Below are positions 8,166 to 15,973 of a DNA stretch of 32,069 nucleotides, piece by piece. The position numbers and the translations under genes are program-made. Each line of letters starts with the position of its first letter. The stretch's first letter is position 1. This DNA comes from Actinomycetota bacterium (GTDB lineage: Bacteria > Actinomycetota > Thermoleophilia > RBG-16-64-13). The notes below the pieces were generated by a model that did no database searches, was not told where the DNA came from, and saw only the letters and a program-made list of their open reading frames with translations. The stretch is taken from the NCBI GenBank assembly GCA_018830645.1, contig JAHJSA010000072.1, positions 1-32,069 on the forward strand. The letters run 5' to 3'.

Positions 8166-8197
8166 CTGTCTACCCAGATTGTCCGTGGGGTTTACAA
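8166..8197 (-). promoter_or_regulatory. BirA operator upstream of bioY
   Basis: On the plus strand the site reads CTGTCTACC, 14 nt, GGTTTACAA. The right half is a perfect match to the conserved BirA half-site, and the left half matches TTGTAAACC at six of nine positions. The 14-nt spacer fits the reported BirA signal. The site lies 58 bp upstream of the bioY start, and birA encodes an N-terminal HTH, so biotin-loaded BirA probably represses bioY here. Confidence 0.68.
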
Positions 8198-8239
8198 TGC
8201 TGCGGCAGGTTCACGGTGCTGGATCCCCCGATGGGTCCG

Positions 8240-8259
8240 CGGTAGCGGCGGAGCTACCG
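8240..8259 (-). terminator. Hairpin at the end of birA
   Basis: Perfect 7-bp stem CGGTAGC / GCTACCG with a 6-nt loop that includes the birA stop codon (TAG, 8256-8254). No T-tract. It lies between birA and the bioY promoter and may insulate bioY. Confidence 0.4.
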
Positions 8260-9408
8260 GGAGGTGGGCCGCAGGGTGACATCACCCGAGATCACCTCGT
8301 GCACGGCGCCGGAGTCGTCTTTCACCAGCAGGCTCCCGTCGGCAGCGAGTCCGTGGGCGACGCCGGACAGCACCGGATCGCCGCCGCCGGTGCCCGCACG
8401 CACATCCACCCGTTGCCCTCGCAGCGCATCGAGTGCTCGAAGCCGGCCGAGCACCCTGCCCCAGCCTTCGCCCTCTACGGAAGCGAAGACCGAGCCGAGA
8501 GCCTCGACCAGCTCCACCAGCAGCGGGGTTCGCGGAGTGAAAGAGCCTCGAGCCTCACGCAACGAGATGGGCGATGGCGCACCCGGCGGGAGATCGCGGG
8601 GAGCGACGCCCGACGCAGGAGTGCCGTTCACGTTCAGGCCGACGCCCACCACCACCCAATGGAGCCGATCCATGTCGAGCGCCGCTTCCGACAAGATGCC
8701 GCAGACCTTCCGCCCATCGACCAGCACATCGTTCGGCCACTTGACCGAGACACGACCGTCCAGATCGCCGAGGGTGAGTATCGTGTCGGCGACCGCGACG
8801 CTGGCGGCCAGGGTCAGACGCGAGACCGACTGCGGCCCGAGCTCAGGACGAAGCACCACCGAGAAGGTGAGATCGAGTCCGGGTTCGCTCGTCCAGCCCC
8901 GCCCCAGTCGGCCCCGGCCCGAAGACTGGAAATCGGTGACCGCCACGGCACCGTGCGGAGCGCCGCTGCGAGCGGCTTCCTGTGCGACGACGTTGGTGGA
9001 GCCCACTTCAGCCCGGTAGAGGAAGGGAGCGCCGAAGGGCGTCGCGCGGGACGCGAGGAGTGGGAGCACGATCTCCGGGGCGAGGATGTCAAGGGGAGAC
9101 GACAGCTCGTAGCCGGCGCCCGGGATCGAGGAAAGCCGCACACCAAGCCCCCTGAGGACGTCGACGTGTTTGTGCACCGCCGCCCGGGATACCCTCAGCT
9201 CGTCTGCCAGCCGTTGACCCGAGACCCTTCCTCCAGCGAGCAGGCGCGCGACGATGCGGGCCCTCTGGACGACCCCGACTTCGAACGTGCCGTGATGCTC
9301 CGAGAGCCACGCGTCGGCCCGCTGAGGCAGCGTCGGGTCGAAGAATCCGAGGACGACTGATCCTGGGCCATTGTAGTCGCGGCCGCGATCTTGTGGCATC
9401 CTCTTCAC
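8254..9408 (-). CDS. birA: Bifunctional biotin-protein ligase / biotin operon repressor
   Basis: Attaches biotin to carboxylase carrier proteins through biotinyl-AMP and, in class II forms such as this, binds DNA. An N-terminal winged HTH covers about 46-102 (VSGQRLADELRVSRAAVHKH). The catalytic domain has GSTN (136-139), the ATP/biotin loop GRGRLGRGW (164-172), KWPNDV (223-228) and GVGLNV (255-260). A small SH3-like C-terminal domain follows. About 45 residues precede the HTH, longer than usual. No start codon lies between residue 4 and the HTH, so the extension appears real. GTG 9408 has GAGGAGA upstream. Starts of birA and the divergent VanW gene are only about 40 bp apart. Confidence 0.93.
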   Translation of the reverse strand: MKRMPQDRGRDYNGPGSVVLGFFDPTLPQRADAWLSEHHGTFEVGVVQRARIVARLLAGGRVSGQRLADELRVSRAAVHKHVDVLRGLGVRLSSIPGAGYELSSPLDILAPEIVLPLLASRATPFGAPFLYRAEVGSTNVVAQEAARSGAPHGAVAVTDFQSSGRGRLGRGWTSEPGLDLTFSVVLRPELGPQSVSRLTLAASVAVADTILTLGDLDGRVSVKWPNDVLVDGRKVCGILSEAALDMDRLHWVVVGVGLNVNGTPASGVAPRDLPPGAPSPISLREARGSFTPRTPLLVELVEALGSVFASVEGEGWGRVLGRLRALDALRGQRVDVRAGTGGGDPVLSGVAHGLAADGSLLVKDDSGAVHEVISGDVTLRPTSR

Positions 9409-9451
9409 GTACGGTTATCTCCTCTTTTCCTGGAAGGTGTGTAACGGCACT

Positions 9452-11314
9452 ATGGCCGTAGAATTCTTCGACCGGATACTTCGTGGCGGGTGGAGAGCCC
9501 GCCTCATCGCGGCGTTCGCGGCTCTCGTGGCCGTGGTCGTGCTAGCGATTCTAGTGGATGCGGGCATCTCCTACAATCGCGTGCACCCCGGGGTGTCGGT
9601 GGCGGGCGTCGGTATGGGCCGCATGACCCCCGAAGCCGCGGAGGAAGCGCTCACCCGCAAGGTGGAGCGCGCGCGGAACAACAGTGTCACGCTGACCGCC
9701 GATACCGGCCGAGAGTGGTACCTGTTGCCTTCGGACGTCGATGTCCAGGTGGATGCAGCGGCCACGGCGAAGGAAGCCATGGCGGTCACGCGCACCGGGA
9801 GCTTCTTCGCAGACCTGCGGACCAAGTTCCGCCTCTACTTCTCCGGCACCGACGTGCCGCTCAGCGCGACGCTCGACACAGCACTCCTCGATGAGGTGCT
9901 CCTCGAGGTCACCAACACGCTCGACGTGGCGCCGGTGAACGCGGGCCTCGTGATCCGCGGCGACGACATCGAGATCGTCGACGGCAAAGACGGCCTCGTC
10001 GTCGATGAAGACGCGCTCCGCGACGGCGTGAAGGAGCTTCTGTTCACCCTCAGTGCGGGGCGGATCGATATCGCCATGGTGACCGAAGCCCCGGCTATCC
10101 AGGCGGCGGATACCAGCGAAGCGGTAGCCAAGGCCCGCACGATGCTCCACGGCAGCGTGGGACTCTCGTTCGAAGACGTGGTGTGGGCCCTCTCGCCTTC
10201 CGAGATCGCTTCCGCCATGGATTTCACCACCGAAGGCGAGGGCCCGCAATCGAAGCTGGTGCCGTACCTCTCGCACGACAAGTTGGCGGGCTTCCTTGAG
10301 ACGGTGGCGGTAGCGGTCGCGCGTGAGCCCAAGAAGGCCACGTGGGAGACCAACGGCGAGACCGCGACCCTCATCGCCGGGTCCCCCGGGCTCGCACTCG
10401 ACCCCGAGAAGACGGCGCAGGAGCTCACGCTCGCCGCGCTCTCCCCCGATTCCCGCGTCGCAAAGGTGCAGGCGGTCGAGACGCAGCCTTCGCGCACCAC
10501 CGAGCAGGCCAAGGCCATGGGCATCGTCTCCAAACTCGCCGGATACACCACGGAGTTCGGTGGGTCTGATGGGCGCCGGAAGAACGTGCAGCGAGCGGCT
10601 GAACTGATCAACGGCACGCTTCTGGCTCCGGGCGAGGAGTTCGATTTCGACAGGGTTGTCGGGCAACGGACCACCGCGAACGGTTTCACCACGGCTCCGG
10701 CGATCATCGCCGGCAAGCTCGAGGATTCGCTCGGCGGGGGCATCTGCCAGGTCTCCACCACCCTCTTCAACGCGGTGTTCTTCGCGGGTCTCGACGTGAC
10801 GGCACGCACCAACCACTCCCTCTACATAAGCCACTACCCCACGGGGCGCGACGCCACGGTGAGCTGGGGCGGCCCGGCCTTCCGCTTCAAGAACGACACC
10901 TCGAACTGGGTGCTGATCAAGTCGGCGGCGAGTTGGAGCAGTCTCACCTTCGTGGTCTACGGCACACCGGTGGGCCGCTCGGTCACCTACACCACGGGCG
11001 ACTGGTACGGCATCACCTCGCCCACCGAGAAGCGGGTGAAGACCGCCGAGCTGTTCGAAGGCGCGACGAGGGTCGTCGACGACGGTCAAACCGGCCGCAA
11101 GATCAAGGTCACCCGTACCGTGGTCGAGAACGGCACGACCGTACACTCCGACTCGTTCGTGAGCAGCTACCCTATGAAGCCGAAGGTCATCGAGGAAGGC
11201 ACCAAGCCCACCACCACGACCACCGTGGCGCCTCCTTCGACCATGACGACGAAGCCACCCGCTTCCTCCACGACGACCACCTCCACAACGACGTCCACGA
11301 CGACCACCCCCTAG
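9452..11314 (+). CDS. VanW family envelope protein with Thr-rich C-terminal tail
   Basis: A membrane-anchored wall-associated protein of about 620 residues. A basic N-terminus and one membrane helix (about 20-40) are followed by a long extracellular part. This contains probable peptidoglycan-binding repeats (PG_binding_4-like: VSVAGVGMGRMTPEAAEEAL and a second copy around 200-330). The VanW domain lies at about 370-500 (INGTLLAPGEEFDFD, then GGGICQVSTTLFNAVFFAGL and SHYPTGRDATVSW). The last 35 residues are almost only Thr, Ser and Pro. VanW was named from vancomycin resistance clusters, but its function is unclear, and this gene is no evidence of resistance. An in-frame GTG at 9437 is the other possible start; GGAAGG lies at 9432-9437. 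Confidence 0.87.
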   Translation: MAVEFFDRILRGGWRARLIAAFAALVAVVVLAILVDAGISYNRVHPGVSVAGVGMGRMTPEAAEEALTRKVERARNNSVTLTADTGREWYLLPSDVDVQVDAAATAKEAMAVTRTGSFFADLRTKFRLYFSGTDVPLSATLDTALLDEVLLEVTNTLDVAPVNAGLVIRGDDIEIVDGKDGLVVDEDALRDGVKELLFTLSAGRIDIAMVTEAPAIQAADTSEAVAKARTMLHGSVGLSFEDVVWALSPSEIASAMDFTTEGEGPQSKLVPYLSHDKLAGFLETVAVAVAREPKKATWETNGETATLIAGSPGLALDPEKTAQELTLAALSPDSRVAKVQAVETQPSRTTEQAKAMGIVSKLAGYTTEFGGSDGRRKNVQRAAELINGTLLAPGEEFDFDRVVGQRTTANGFTTAPAIIAGKLEDSLGGGICQVSTTLFNAVFFAGLDVTARTNHSLYISHYPTGRDATVSWGGPAFRFKNDTSNWVLIKSAASWSSLTFVVYGTPVGRSVTYTTGDWYGITSPTEKRVKTAELFEGATRVVDDGQTGRKIKVTRTVVENGTTVHSDSFVSSYPMKPKVIEEGTKPTTTTTVAPPSTMTTKPPASSTTTTSTTTSTTTTP

Positions 11315-11326
11315 CCTCCGCGTGAG

Positions 11327-11354
11327 ATCGGCCGGCTCCGCCCCGCCGGCCGAT
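11327..11354 (+). terminator. Hairpin after the VanW gene
   Basis: Perfect 10-bp inverted repeat ATCGGCCGGC / GCCGGCCGAT with an 8-nt loop, 12 bp after the stop codon. It is followed by GGACCCCCC rather than a T-tract. A likely terminator separating the VanW gene from the sigma factor. Confidence 0.6.
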
Positions 11355-11468
11355 GGACCCCCCAGCCAGGCCCCCGCCTGACATCGACCCGCCCGATGCT
11401 CAAGAGGTCGACGCGCGCGGCCGATACTCCATAGCGACGTCGCCGTACAAACAAGGGTGGGCTCCGGC

Positions 11469-12074
11469 ATGTTGCTACCGCTCCCAACGGCTGTTCAGGA
11501 TACGCCGGCCCGGGACATCTCAGAGGATGAGATCAAGCAGATAGCGGTGCAGGCGTCCCGCAACGACCCCGACGCCTTCTCCCGTCTCTACCGCCTGTAC
11601 TTCCCCCAGGTGTTCACCTTCATCAACTTCCGGGTGAGTTCGCGCGAAGACGCTGAGGATCTCGCGAACATCGTGTTCGAGAAGGCACTGTGCGCGATCG
11701 ATCGCTACCGGCCCAAACCAGCGCAGTTCTCCACCTGGCTCTACACGATCGCGAAGAACTCCATCATCGACCACTACCGGCGCCGCAGACTGCCCGTGGA
11801 CGACGAGGCCGAAGCCTCCGCCATCGCCTCGACGGACTGCAGCGCCGACCCGGTCGCCTGCCTACTCGACCAAGAGCGCAAGCGGACGCTTCGCGAGGCG
11901 CTCCACGCGCTCACCGACGAGCAGCGTGAGGTCGTGGAGTGCCGGTTCTTCTTCGAGCTGTCGATCCAGGAGACGGCGCAGGCGATGGACAAGACCGAGG
12001 GTGCGGTCAAGGCGATGCAGTTCCGCGCACTCGACAACCTGCATCGGCTCCTCACCGAGGACATCATCAGCTGA
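11469..12074 (+). CDS. ECF-type RNA polymerase sigma factor
   Basis: A sigma-70 family factor with only regions 2 and 4, 201 residues from ATG 11469, with AAGGGTGGG upstream. GTG 11457 is an alternative start. Region 2 spans about 30-110 (DAFSRLYRLYFPQVFTFI, then EDAEDLANIVFEKAL and FSTWLYTIAKNSIIDHYRRR). Region 4 spans about 140-195 (LTDEQREVVECRFFFELS, then IQETAQAMDKTEGAVKAMQ). No anti-sigma factor sits beside it: the upstream gene is the VanW protein and the downstream gene is convergent. The trigger is unknown. Envelope neighbours on both sides suggest, without proving, a cell-surface stimulus. Confidence 0.9.
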   Translation: MLLPLPTAVQDTPARDISEDEIKQIAVQASRNDPDAFSRLYRLYFPQVFTFINFRVSSREDAEDLANIVFEKALCAIDRYRPKPAQFSTWLYTIAKNSIIDHYRRRRLPVDDEAEASAIASTDCSADPVACLLDQERKRTLREALHALTDEQREVVECRFFFELSIQETAQAMDKTEGAVKAMQFRALDNLHRLLTEDIIS

Positions 12075-12168
12075 CCTGCGGCGCACAGGAGGAAGGCGCC
12101 CGACCGAGCCCCGGCGCGGCGGATCTCAGGGACGGCACAGCATGGGCGGAACAGAACCGGGGACCGAG

Positions 12169-12194
12169 CGGCGGCCTAGATCATCGGGCCGCCG
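12169..12194. terminator. Hairpin between the sigma factor and the convergent zinc-ribbon gene
   Basis: An 8-bp inverted repeat CGGCGGCC / GGCCGCCG with a 10-nt loop overlaps the stop codon (12178-12176) of the minus-strand gene. It could end the seven-gene operon. No T-tract. Confidence 0.35.
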
Positions 12195-12871
12195 GGCGGC
12201 TTCGGACCAGGCAGCGGCTCGACCGTTGGTGGCGGGGCGGCCGCGGGTGGCGGCGGAGTCGCCGCAGCCGGCGGTTCTGCCGGTGGCGGAGGGGCTGCCG
12301 CAGGTGGTGACTGAGCAGGCGGTGGCGGTTCGGCCGCGATCGGAGGAGTCTGAGCGACGGCTGCCGGCCCGCCAGGCGCCGGCCCCGAAAGGTAGGTCTC
12401 GGCGCCGCAGAAGGGGCACTTCACGAGCCCTTTGCCCGCGAGTTCCACGGCTCCGCCACAGCTGGGGCAGCTACCCTCTGTGATGTTCGCCGCCTCGGCC
12501 GAGACCAGCTCACCCCCGTCCCAGTCGACGTACCCGGTGAAGAGTCCCTTGCCGATCAGATCGTAGATGTAGGCCCGCACCTCGTCGCGGCTGGCGTCGT
12601 TCTCGATGGCCAAGTCCGCAACCCCCACACGACCACGAGTGGTCACCGCGTCGAGTATGGAGCGCTGCTTGTCCACCTTGGTCTGCTGCTTGATCTCGCC
12701 ACCCGAACGCATGAGGAAATAGGCCCCCACGGCGAAGAACGGCAGCGAGAAGAGCACGAAGCCGAGGGCTGCGCCGGTGACGGAGCTCCCCGTCGCCACA
12801 CCGGCTCCCAGCCACACGGCTACGCCCGCCCCCACGATCATCAATACGATGCCCATCGTACGGCTCTGCAT
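12176..12871 (-). CDS. Membrane protein with winged-helix-like region, zinc ribbon and Pro/Ala tail (last gene of SPFH locus)
   Basis: A 231-residue protein of unknown function. Two membrane helices (about 7-27 and 31-53) are followed by a soluble part. Residues 65-120 look like a PCI/winged-helix fold (SILDAVTTRGRVGVADLAIE, then SRDEVRAYIYDLIGKGLFTG). A CxxC...CxxC zinc ribbon has Cys135, Cys138, Cys152 and Cys155. The last 65 residues are almost only Pro, Ala and Gly, probably disordered. ATG 12871 has AAGGAGG 4 nt upstream. It is the last gene of the minus-strand run from 19320 and lies 72 bp after the DUF2207 gene. The helices plus zinc ribbon recur across this locus, suggesting its products assemble together at the membrane. 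Confidence 0.8.
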   Translation of the reverse strand: MQSRTMGIVLMIVGAGVAVWLGAGVATGSSVTGAALGFVLFSLPFFAVGAYFLMRSGGEIKQQTKVDKQRSILDAVTTRGRVGVADLAIENDASRDEVRAYIYDLIGKGLFTGYVDWDGGELVSAEAANITEGSCPSCGGAVELAGKGLVKCPFCGAETYLSGPAPGGPAAVAQTPPIAAEPPPPAQSPPAAAPPPPAEPPAAATPPPPAAAPPPTVEPLPGPKPPGGPMI

Positions 12872-12943
12872 CGCGCCTCCTTGCGCTCGCCCCCGTCACG
12901 CCCCCGCGGTGTCACGCCCCGCAGCCTGGTTACGCTTCCCGGC

Positions 12944-14776
12944 CTACCCGGCCCGGAAGCCGCCTCCACCTCCGCCTCCAGAGAATCCTCCGCCGAATCC
13001 TCCCCCGGACCCCCCGCTGCTCGACCCCGAACCCGAAGGCGACGAGGTCAACACGCTCGACATGCTGTTCAGGCTACTGAACAAACCATCGGAGATGCTG
13101 TCGAGGCTGGGAACGCCGCCCCCACCGGGGATGCCCGACGGCAGCCCCGTGGACGCGCCGCCCGTGTCGGCCCACACCGGGCCGGGCTGATTCTGGGCGA
13201 TGATCACCGGCCGATACCAGGTGGGAGCCGGCAGCTGCATGTCTTCGAACCGGCGCACCCAGGAACGCTCCACCCCGAAGGCGATGGCATACGGCAGGTA
13301 CTTCTCGAACGTGTCGCGCGCCGTCTGCATGTCCTGATACCTGGTGAGATCCTTCAGGTAGTTGCGGAACGCCTCCCACTTGCGCTGCTCCGTGGCTCCG
13401 GCGGACGTCCTCTGGGGCATGAATCGAGAGAACCCGAGCACGGTGGCCCCCGAGATGAGGCCGCCCGCGAACAGCCAGCCCCACCCCGGCACGTCGCCCA
13501 TCGCCAGCAGGAAGGAGAGCCCGATCCAGGCGACGAGCACCAGAGCGCCGATCACCCCCCAGCGAGTACGGGTGCTCTTCGGGTTCCGGTCGAAGTACCC
13601 GAGCGTGGTGACCTCCTCGTAGATCTTCTTGGTGATGGGCTCCAAGCTCTTGTAGAACTCGTCTTTGAGATCACTGGTGTCAACCACTACCTTGCCGCCG
13701 AAGATCGCCGTGGCGACCTCCTTCTCGTAGCCCCTCAACTCCTCGATCGACTTGAGTCGCTTGAAGGTGGTGCTGGTCTTCCTGAAGAGCCAGAAACCAT
13801 CGCTCTCATCGGTCATCTCGAGATAGCCACGCCTCGCCAGGTCGACGATGGTGGCGAGCACTTCGCGCACTTCCACCCGCTCGTCGACGAGCGCTCCCGC
13901 CACGGCCGGGCGAAGGCCGGACGGAGGTTCGGTCACGAACGAGGCGTGCACGGCCGCGGGATCGTCACGACCGCGACGCGCCCAGATCACCAGCATGCCC
14001 AGGAACGTCAAGATGGGCAGCATGAAGCCGAGCCTGGGGAGCACGTACCCCGCGACCCTGCGGGCCGTCCAGGTGAACTTCACCACGTCCTTGGGGAATC
14101 CGGCCACCAGCCAGAACCGGGTGTAGGGCGCGAAATCGGAGCCCTGGTAGAAGAGCACGCCCGGCTCGGGACTCGTCACCGCCTCGGACGTGGCGAAACC
14201 GGTGTCTACCGCAGTGGTCATCTGCTCCATGGGGAGGGCGGCGGGGAGACGCACCGTGGCAGAGGCGTGTTCGATGGGCACCGGGGTGTCCGCGTCGAAC
14301 ACGTACCAGCGCAGCTCGTCTCCCTCGTCGAAGAAATGGATCGCACCCTGGGCTAGGTACTTGAAGGTCCAGGTGGCCGAAGTATCTTGCAGAGCGAAAT
14401 TCACCTGGATCACCAGGTCGGAGCCCTCGTAGAACGTGCTGTACGTGCCGGCGGCGTCCCCGCGCGGCAGTTCCCGGCCGTCCTGGAACACCTGGATGTC
14501 GTCGATGTCGTCGAGGTTACCTGTGGGGATCACCCTCCCCACGAAGGTGTAGGAGCCCTCGAAGGCGAAGGTGACGGTCTCTTCCACGACTACGTCACCC
14601 TTCTCCTGCACGTCGAGCACCACGTCCATGCGCTCGATGCGCCACTCCTTGGCCTCAGCGGCAGCCGGGAACCCGAGGAACACGGCGAAGGCGAGTGTGG
14701 CGGCCGCCAGGAAGGCGGCCGCCAAGACGGCGGCCGGTGCCGCCGTTCGCGTCCGCACCAACACCGAAGAACTCAT
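12944..14776 (-). CDS. DUF2207 domain membrane protein
   Basis: About 610 residues. A signal peptide or N-terminal helix (about 10-40, ending AEAKEW) leads to the extracellular DUF2207 domain (RIERMDVVLDVQEKGDVVVE, then VTFAFEGSYTFVGRVIP). One helix (about 250-270) is followed by a cytoplasmic winged-helix-like section (EVLATIVDLARRGYLEM), two further helices near 430-475 and a Gly/Ser-rich C-terminus ending GGGGFRAG. This order, including the glycine tail, is typical of DUF2207 proteins, whose function is unknown. ATG 14776 has AGGGGGTG upstream; GTG 14782 is also possible. It begins about 10 nt after the SPFH gene stop, so the two are probably translated together. Confidence 0.88.
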   Translation of the reverse strand: MSSSVLVRTRTAAPAAVLAAAFLAAATLAFAVFLGFPAAAEAKEWRIERMDVVLDVQEKGDVVVEETVTFAFEGSYTFVGRVIPTGNLDDIDDIQVFQDGRELPRGDAAGTYSTFYEGSDLVIQVNFALQDTSATWTFKYLAQGAIHFFDEGDELRWYVFDADTPVPIEHASATVRLPAALPMEQMTTAVDTGFATSEAVTSPEPGVLFYQGSDFAPYTRFWLVAGFPKDVVKFTWTARRVAGYVLPRLGFMLPILTFLGMLVIWARRGRDDPAAVHASFVTEPPSGLRPAVAGALVDERVEVREVLATIVDLARRGYLEMTDESDGFWLFRKTSTTFKRLKSIEELRGYEKEVATAIFGGKVVVDTSDLKDEFYKSLEPITKKIYEEVTTLGYFDRNPKSTRTRWGVIGALVLVAWIGLSFLLAMGDVPGWGWLFAGGLISGATVLGFSRFMPQRTSAGATEQRKWEAFRNYLKDLTRYQDMQTARDTFEKYLPYAIAFGVERSWVRRFEDMQLPAPTWYRPVIIAQNQPGPVWADTGGASTGLPSGIPGGGGVPSLDSISDGLFSSLNSMSSVLTSSPSGSGSSSGGSGGGFGGGFSGGGGGGGFRAG

Positions 14777-14785
14777 ACGCACCCC

Positions 14786-15967
14786 CTACGACGCGGGAGT
14801 GGGTGTGTCCTCGCCGCCTTGCGTCGTCGCGGCGCCTTCTGCCGCGCCGCCCTCAGGGGCGGCGGGCGGCGCGGCGGCGGCGACCGGAGCCGGCGCCCCG
14901 AGCTGCTGACCGCAGTTGGGGCAGAACTTCGAGCCCACCGCGAGCTTGGCCTGGCATTGCGGACAATCGACCGTGGCCTCCAGGTTGGTGCCGCACTCGG
15001 GGCAGAACTTGCTGTCGAAGGCGATATCCTTGGTGCAGCTGGGGCAGCGCATCTTCGGCTGGGTTCCCGATTGCATGGCCTGCTGCATCATGCCCGGGAT
15101 CATGAAGCCGAGGCCGGCGCCAACGCCCAGCCCCACGCCCGAGGCCGCCGCGTCTGCGATGCCACCGCCGCCACCACCGCCACCACCGACACCGCCGGCA
15201 CCACCGGCGCCGCCACCTTGGGCGATATCACCGATCGCCTGCGCGGCCTTGAATTGGAAGTAACGATCCATGCCGCCGATCGCCTCCATACCGGAGCGCT
15301 CGTCGATGGCCTTGAGCACTGCTTCCGGCGGTGTGATCGCGTTCACCACGAAGTCGACGAGCGCGAGGCCGTACTGGTAGAAGTCGTCCTTCACGCGAGC
15401 CTTGAGACCCGCGCCGAGCTCGTCGTAGTAGCGGGGCAGGTCGAGCACCGAGTCGAGACTCTCACCGAGCAGGTCAGACAGGCGCCCCACGATGATGCCG
15501 CGCAGGAAGTCTTCGATCTGCCTCATCGTATAGATGGATCGAGTCCCCACGAGCTTCAGCACGAGCAGCTTCGGGTCGACCACCTGGATACTGTAGATAC
15601 CGTTGGCCCGCAGGCGCACCATCTTGAACTCGGAGTCGCGGAACAGGACGGGCTCCGTCGTCCCCCACTTCTGGTCGGTGTAGACGCTGCGGTTGACGTA
15701 GTACACCTCGGCCCGGAACGGCGTGTCGCCGAAGAGCGGCGTGGTGATCAGCGCGGTGAGGAACGGGATGTTCTGCGTAGAAAGGGTGTGCCTGCCGACG
15801 CCGAACGTATCGAGCGCCTTGCCGTCTCGGAAGAACACCCCCCACTGGTTCTCGCGTACGATGAGCTGCGACCCCATCTTGAATTCGCCGGACCCCACCT
15901 CAGGAATGCGGTGGACGATCTCCTTCCCCGCCTGGTCGACAAACTCGATGATCTCCATCAAGGCCAT
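14786..15967 (-). CDS. SPFH domain protein (YdjI-like) with glycine-rich linker and two zinc ribbons
   Basis: A 393-residue protein of the SPFH/band-7 group related to B. subtilis YdjI. The SPFH domain spans about 30-230 (QLIVRENQWGVFFRDGKALD, then GVGRHTLSTQNIPFL and KWGTTEPVLFRD). Helices near 235-250 precede a glycine run (251-269) and a hydrophobic GLGVGAGLGFMIPGMM segment. Two zinc ribbons follow: Cys308/311/322/325 and Cys335/338/349/352. The tail is Ala/Pro/Gly-rich. In B. subtilis, YdjI is brought to the membrane by YdjG/YdjH and in turn recruits PspA. Here the partners would be neighbouring zinc-ribbon membrane proteins. ATG 15967 lies 6 nt after the stop of the upstream gene, with GGGAGGT in that gene's end: a tightly coupled pair. 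Confidence 0.92.
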   Translation of the reverse strand: MALMEIIEFVDQAGKEIVHRIPEVGSGEFKMGSQLIVRENQWGVFFRDGKALDTFGVGRHTLSTQNIPFLTALITTPLFGDTPFRAEVYYVNRSVYTDQKWGTTEPVLFRDSEFKMVRLRANGIYSIQVVDPKLLVLKLVGTRSIYTMRQIEDFLRGIIVGRLSDLLGESLDSVLDLPRYYDELGAGLKARVKDDFYQYGLALVDFVVNAITPPEAVLKAIDERSGMEAIGGMDRYFQFKAAQAIGDIAQGGGAGGAGGVGGGGGGGGGIADAAASGVGLGVGAGLGFMIPGMMQQAMQSGTQPKMRCPSCTKDIAFDSKFCPECGTNLEATVDCPQCQAKLAVGSKFCPNCGQQLGAPAPVAAAAPPAAPEGGAAEGAATTQGGEDTPTPAS

Positions 15968-15973
15968 ATCGCG

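Noticed and set aside
9452-11314. VanW domain as a vancomycin-resistance gene.
   Set aside because: VanW-domain proteins are widespread in Gram-positive bacteria without resistance. No vanHAX or vanRS genes are here, and the ddl at 350 looks like an ordinary D-Ala-D-Ala ligase.
9551-11470. A 639-codon minus-strand open frame.
   Set aside because: Antisense to the VanW gene; low-complexity Arg/Gly/His composition with no family match.
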